From NCBI GenBank assembly GCA_947628025.1, contig CANQYH010000147.1:1-7937 (forward strand): a stretch of DNA of 7,937 nt. Direction: 5' to 3'. Positions 5,601 to 7,937 of this stretch are shown piece after piece. Position 1 is the stretch's first letter, and each line of letters begins with the position of its first letter. The stretch is from an uncultured Lachnospiraceae bacterium. Its GTDB lineage: Bacteria; Bacillota; Clostridia; Lachnospirales; Lachnospiraceae. A model generated the notes under the pieces. It was given only the letters and a program-made list of their open reading frames with translations. It searched no databases and was not told where the DNA came from. A program made the position numbers and the translations under genes.

Positions 5601-6344
5601 TCACCGGTTTTTCATAAGCAGTTCCACAAAATAGGTCTCCAGATTGATTCCCCGCTCCTCGCAGAGCTTCTGCACTTCCTCCGCCGATATCACCTCGAGA
5701 AGCTTTCCTTTATTCATGAAGCCGTATTTTGTCGCGACCTGCGCCATCTCCGCCAGATTATGGCTGCTGAAAAGGATCGTGATCCCCCGCTCCCGATTCA
5801 GTTTCCGCACCAGCTCCCGCAGTTCCATCACGCCGATGGGATCCAGGCCAATCGTCGGCTCGTCCAGGATCAGAAACTGCGGATCCCCTACCAGAGCGAT
5901 GGCAAGTCCGAGGCGCTGCCGCATCCCGAGGGAAAATTTCGACGCTTTCTTTTCCGCCGCATCCCCAAGTCTCACCAGCTCAAGAAGTTCCATGAGGGTT
6001 TTCCTGGGATCCTTGCCGAAATCCGCGTCCAGGTATCTCCTCTGGATCTCCAGATTCTGCAGCGCCGACATATTCGGATAAACCGCCGGATGCTCGATCA
6101 GGGCGCCCATCTTCCTGCGCATTTGGGGCAATTCTTTCTCGGAACTGGCCCCAAACAGCTCCAGGCTCCCTTCCGTGGGATAGATCAGCCCGCAGACCAT
6201 GCGCATGAACGTGGTCTTACCTGCGCCGTTTGCGCCGATAAAGCCGAAAATGTCCCCCTTTTCGATGGTCAAAGACACTTTATTGACCGCGAGATTTTTT
6301 CCGTACCGCTTTGTCAGATCCTGCGTCCTGAGTACACATTCCAT
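5601..6344 (-). CDS. ABC transporter ATP-binding protein, BcrA/LanF-like
   Basis: This 247-residue nucleotide-binding subunit energises the two permeases encoded downstream. Motifs in order: Walker A GANGAGKT at 37-44 (Ala where Pro is usual), signature FSLGMRQR at 137-144, Walker B FLILDEP at 157-163 with D161 and E162, D-loop GLD at 166-168, and switch His H195 in SSHNLAE. The Q-loop position is Glu (E84 in LIEHPAVYPNM); this E-loop is characteristic of lantibiotic-immunity ATPases such as NukF and their BcrA relatives. Together with two separate permeases of about 250 residues, it points to a LanFEG/BcrAB-type exporter for membrane-active peptides. ATG 6344 has AGGGGG eight bases upstream; a GTG at 6353 overlaps that site and is rejected. 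No peptide structural gene, modification enzyme or two-component system lies within the window, so the substrate is unknown. Confidence 0.92.
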   Translation of the reverse strand: MECVLRTQDLTKRYGKNLAVNKVSLTIEKGDIFGFIGANGAGKTTFMRMVCGLIYPTEGSLELFGASSEKELPQMRRKMGALIEHPAVYPNMSALQNLEIQRRYLDADFGKDPRKTLMELLELVRLGDAAEKKASKFSLGMRQRLGLAIALVGDPQFLILDEPTIGLDPIGVMELRELVRKLNRERGITILFSSHNLAEMAQVATKYGFMNKGKLLEVISAEEVQKLCEERGINLETYFVELLMKNR

Positions 6345-6369
6345 ATTCAGCACCCCCTGTCAATACAAG

Positions 6370-6397
6370 CCCTATAACACATGATCCCTATAACACA
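6370..6397 (-). promoter_or_regulatory. Tandem 12-bp direct repeats upstream of the ABC operon
   Basis: On the minus strand TGTGTTATAGGG occurs twice (6397-6386 and 6381-6370), with a 16-base period, ending 25 bases before the ATPase ATG. Each copy contains TGTTATAGG, which resembles an extended -10 box (TGnTATA). A promoter TTGTGT (6398-6393), 16 bp, TATAGG (6376-6371) can be drawn across them. They could be tandem operator sites or a second, gene-proximal promoter; the exact 12/12 match makes chance less likely. Confidence 0.5.
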
Positions 6398-6497
6398 ATT
6401 TAAGAGAGAATTAAGCTTGAGTCAGTCTCTGCTGCCTCCGTTCCGATCAGCCAATTTCCATTCAGCGCCTTGCGGGAAGCAAACTGTTCCTACCGTT

Positions 6498-6524
6498 ATT
6501 ATACCCTACCCCCCCGAATGTCAA
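6498..6524 (-). promoter_or_regulatory. Likely distal promoter of the ABC operon, short G-rich spacer
   Basis: On the minus strand perfect TTGACA (6524-6519) and perfect TATAAT (6503-6498) are separated by 15 bp, two short of optimal. The spacer contains seven consecutive G (6515-6509), then TAGGG. Transcription would start near 6491, leaving a leader of about 147 bases. Exact hexamers support a real promoter; the spacing would make it weak unless activated or changed in length. Confidence 0.6.
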
Positions 6525-6531
6525 CAAAATC

Positions 6532-6571
6532 TTACGGTTTTATCAAAGATTTCCCTCTTTTTATACCGTAA
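6532..6571. repeat. TTACGGT/ACCGTAA inverted repeat upstream of the ABC promoter
   Basis: TTACGGT (6532-6538) and ACCGTAA (6565-6571) are complementary with a 26-base AT-rich spacer; the near end lies eight bases from the -35 box. A similar word, ACCGTTA, occurs at 6492-6498 beside the -10 box. It may be a regulator site, but seven bases can arise by chance. Confidence 0.25.
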
Positions 6572-6739
6572 AACAGATAGCAGCGACGGAGATCTCTCTT
6601 TTTCTGAACGATTCCGGATTACAAAAGCAAAAACAAAATTTCTAATCTGATACCAAAGACAGAGTGCCTGGAAGAAACCTGAGCTTTGCCCATTGATCCT
6701 CCGTCCACAGACGCAGCCGGAAGCATATGCGAGCGGCGA

Positions 6740-7937
6740 TCACCGGATGCTGTAAAGGATCGCCTCGCAGACTCCCTGGTTCCGCTCCCAGATCCCCTCA
6801 AACTGCTGCGGGTCCACCGGCGCGGAGCCGCTGCCGACCTCAATCGTCAGACTGGGGATGCCCATCCGGGAGATGGCCCAGTCTTTGTAGCCCGCCGGGT
6901 CCAGCTTCGTGTAATCGGAATCGATCCAGTAGCCGGTTTCTTTTTCCACCAGCTTCGCCAGCGCCAGATTCTCGTCTTTCAGAGTTCCCGTCTGCTCGAA
7001 GTACCAGTAAATGACGCCGCCCTGGGCGTGGTAACTGACGGTCCTTACGAACGGGTACGCTTTCGTCAGTTCCACCAGCGCTTTCGATTCCGTCTCCGTC
7101 TCCACCTCGCTGCTCTTGTAATGGTCGGAGGACGGATGCCCTACACGATCGTTATACAGCTCCCATTTGGCATCGAAATTCCGGTTTAAGTCCACCCCTC
7201 TGGCGTTGGATTTCCAGACGCGGTAATAGCCGGCGGCCGCCGGGGAACCGTCCATCGCGCGGATCTGCTCCAAATAGTCTTTCGTCTCCTGCAGGTTCAT
7301 GCCGTCGAGTCCCAGCTGGCTGATGGTGACGCCGTCGGGATTCACCATAGGCACAAAATGGACCGCCGTGTCCGCCAGCAGCTGATCCACCGTCGTATCC
7401 TGATAGGAAGCCGCATCCCGGTTCCGGCGCAGCAGGGCCTCCATCTGGCGCATGACCAGCTGAGTCGTGATATATTCCCTGGCGTGGATCGAGCCAGTGA
7501 TCAATACATGCTTCGACGCGTCCACGGGCCCGACGATTACATGGTAAAGCTGCCGCCCATCCGCGGTCTCCCCCAGGGAGTCCATTTCCATAGAACCGGC
7601 ATACTCCCCGGCCAGCCGCTCCAGGTCCGACTCCATCTGGACATATGTATACATCCGGCTGGTCAGGAACGCATACTCCTCCTGCTCCTGGGCGGCAGGC
7701 GCGGTTTCGGTCGCGCTTTCAAAGGAAGCTCCGGCAGATGCTGTATCGTCATTGGCGAATACACCATTGCCTGCCCCTGAGCCTGCCGCAGAGGTTCCGC
7801 CGGACGCCAGCTCTGTTCCGGCCGCGAAAGCTCCGTCGGACGCCGTTCCTGCTCCGACTGCGGAGGTTCCGCCCGATCCGCTTTCTCCCGCCGATTCGGA
7901 ACCGGGCGCGGCTTCCGGCAGCTGGGCAGAATTCGCC
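6740..7937 (-). CDS. M14-family zinc carboxypeptidase with extracytoplasmic stalk, N-terminus outside window
   Basis: The reading frame is open to the right edge, so 398 residues are visible and the N-terminus (presumably with a signal or anchor) is missing. Residues about 1-85 are an Ala/Gly/Ser/Thr/Glu-rich stalk with an imperfect repeat. The catalytic domain follows from about 95. Counting from the Met at 7654, zinc ligands are H57 and E60 (IHARE) and H209 (YHAQGGVIYWY). The substrate-binding pair is N157-R158 (GVDLNRNF), and the general base is E272 (LTIEVG). NPDG at 105-108 is also typical. The HAQG...IYW form resembles bacterial gamma-D-glutamyl-diaminopimelate peptidases acting on cell-wall peptides, which is the likeliest role. 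The internal Met at 7654 is not the real start, since coding-quality sequence continues upstream. All active-site residues are present. The downstream ABC operon is separated by about 395 bases, so joint transcription is uncertain. Confidence 0.9.
   Translation of the reverse strand, partial: ANSAQLPEAAPGSESAGESGSGGTSAVGAGTASDGAFAAGTELASGGTSAAGSGAGNGVFANDDTASAGASFESATETAPAAQEQEEYAFLTSRMYTYVQMESDLERLAGEYAGSMEMDSLGETADGRQLYHVIVGPVDASKHVLITGSIHAREYITTQLVMRQMEALLRRNRDAASYQDTTVDQLLADTAVHFVPMVNPDGVTISQLGLDGMNLQETKDYLEQIRAMDGSPAAAGYYRVWKSNARGVDLNRNFDAKWELYNDRVGHPSSDHYKSSEVETETESKALVELTKAYPFVRTVSYHAQGGVIYWYFEQTGTLKDENLALAKLVEKETGYWIDSDYTKLDPAGYKDWAISRMGIPSLTIEVGSGSAPVDPQQFEGIWERNQGVCEAILYSIR
7733..7876 (-). 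repeat. Imperfect 72-bp tandem repeat in the peptidase stalk
   Basis: Two adjacent 24-codon units begin SGGTSA (codons from 7876 and from 7804). Both continue with Gly/Ala-rich residues and a shared G-x-F-A core; one single-residue shift is needed to align their second halves. This low-complexity stalk is typical of a spacer crossing the cell wall. Repeat copy number may vary between strains. Confidence 0.6.

Larger units (their letters stand above)
6345..6739. other. Gene-free spacer between ABC operon and M14 peptidase
   Basis: This stretch of about 395 bases contains no convincing protein gene on either strand. It holds the ABC operon's likely promoter with the G7 spacer (6498-6524), the direct repeats near the ATPase start, and a 7-bp dyad (6532-6571). 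It also holds an AT-rich segment downstream of the peptidase stop. I could not find a clear Rho-independent terminator for the peptidase gene. The leader of about 147 bases between the promoter and the ATPase start shows no riboswitch or attenuator that I recognise. Confidence 0.7.

Noticed and set aside
5760..6377. 205-codon plus-strand frame
   Set aside because: It is antisense to the ABC ATPase, whose motifs are complete on the minus strand.
7654..7654. Met codon as the start of the M14 peptidase
   Set aside because: The frame is open upstream to the window edge with stalk-like coding sequence and no ribosome site before this ATG.
6686..7780. Plus-strand frames opposite the peptidase
   Set aside because: The minus strand carries every M14 active-site residue in one frame; the plus-strand frames have no recognisable content.

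Overview
The window looks like a chromosomal segment from an anaerobic Firmicute, most likely Clostridia of the Lachnospiraceae type. The evidence is an AddB subunit instead of RecB/RecC, strong AGGAGG-type ribosome sites, sigma-A promoters of TTGACA/TATAAT form, a tRNA without an encoded CCA end, and a surface peptidase with an Ala/Gly/Ser-rich stalk. Taxonomy is inferred from gene content alone.

Left part (1-1665): the N-terminal third of addB (helicase-nuclease subunit B) runs leftward off the window. A divergent gene encodes a small membrane-anchored protein that resembles FMN_bind domains but has lost the flavin-attachment motif. The spacer between them holds the addB -10 box and an 8-bp dyad. 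A long perfect inverted repeat after the small gene can terminate transcription from both sides.

Middle part (1793-3924): on the minus strand, a tRNA-Leu(CAG) with a full consensus promoter and its own Rho-independent terminator is followed at once by a two-gene type II toxin-antitoxin operon (DUF6290/RHH-like antitoxin, RelE/ParE-like toxin). On the other side of the tRNA, on the plus strand, a monocistronic AAA_14/DUF4143 ATPase has its own promoter and terminator. By eye this block is more AT-rich than its flanks, and it looks like an accessory insertion zone around the tRNA.

Right part (3991-7937): a leftward operon encodes an ABC-2 exporter of the BcrAB/LanFEG type, with one ATPase and two paralogous permeases. 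The ATPase has Glu where the Q-loop Gln normally sits, as in lantibiotic-immunity ATPases. Its 5' region carries a TTGACA/TATAAT promoter with a 15-bp spacer containing a G7 tract, plus two 12-bp direct repeats near the gene. Further upstream, and running off the right edge, is an M14 zinc carboxypeptidase with all metal and catalytic residues and an extracytoplasmic low-complexity stalk. It is probably a cell-wall-peptide hydrolase.

I do not see a clearly new multi-gene system. The most interesting signals are the G-tract promoter in front of a peptide-resistance-type transporter, the degenerate FMN_bind protein, and the accessory genes packed around the tRNA.
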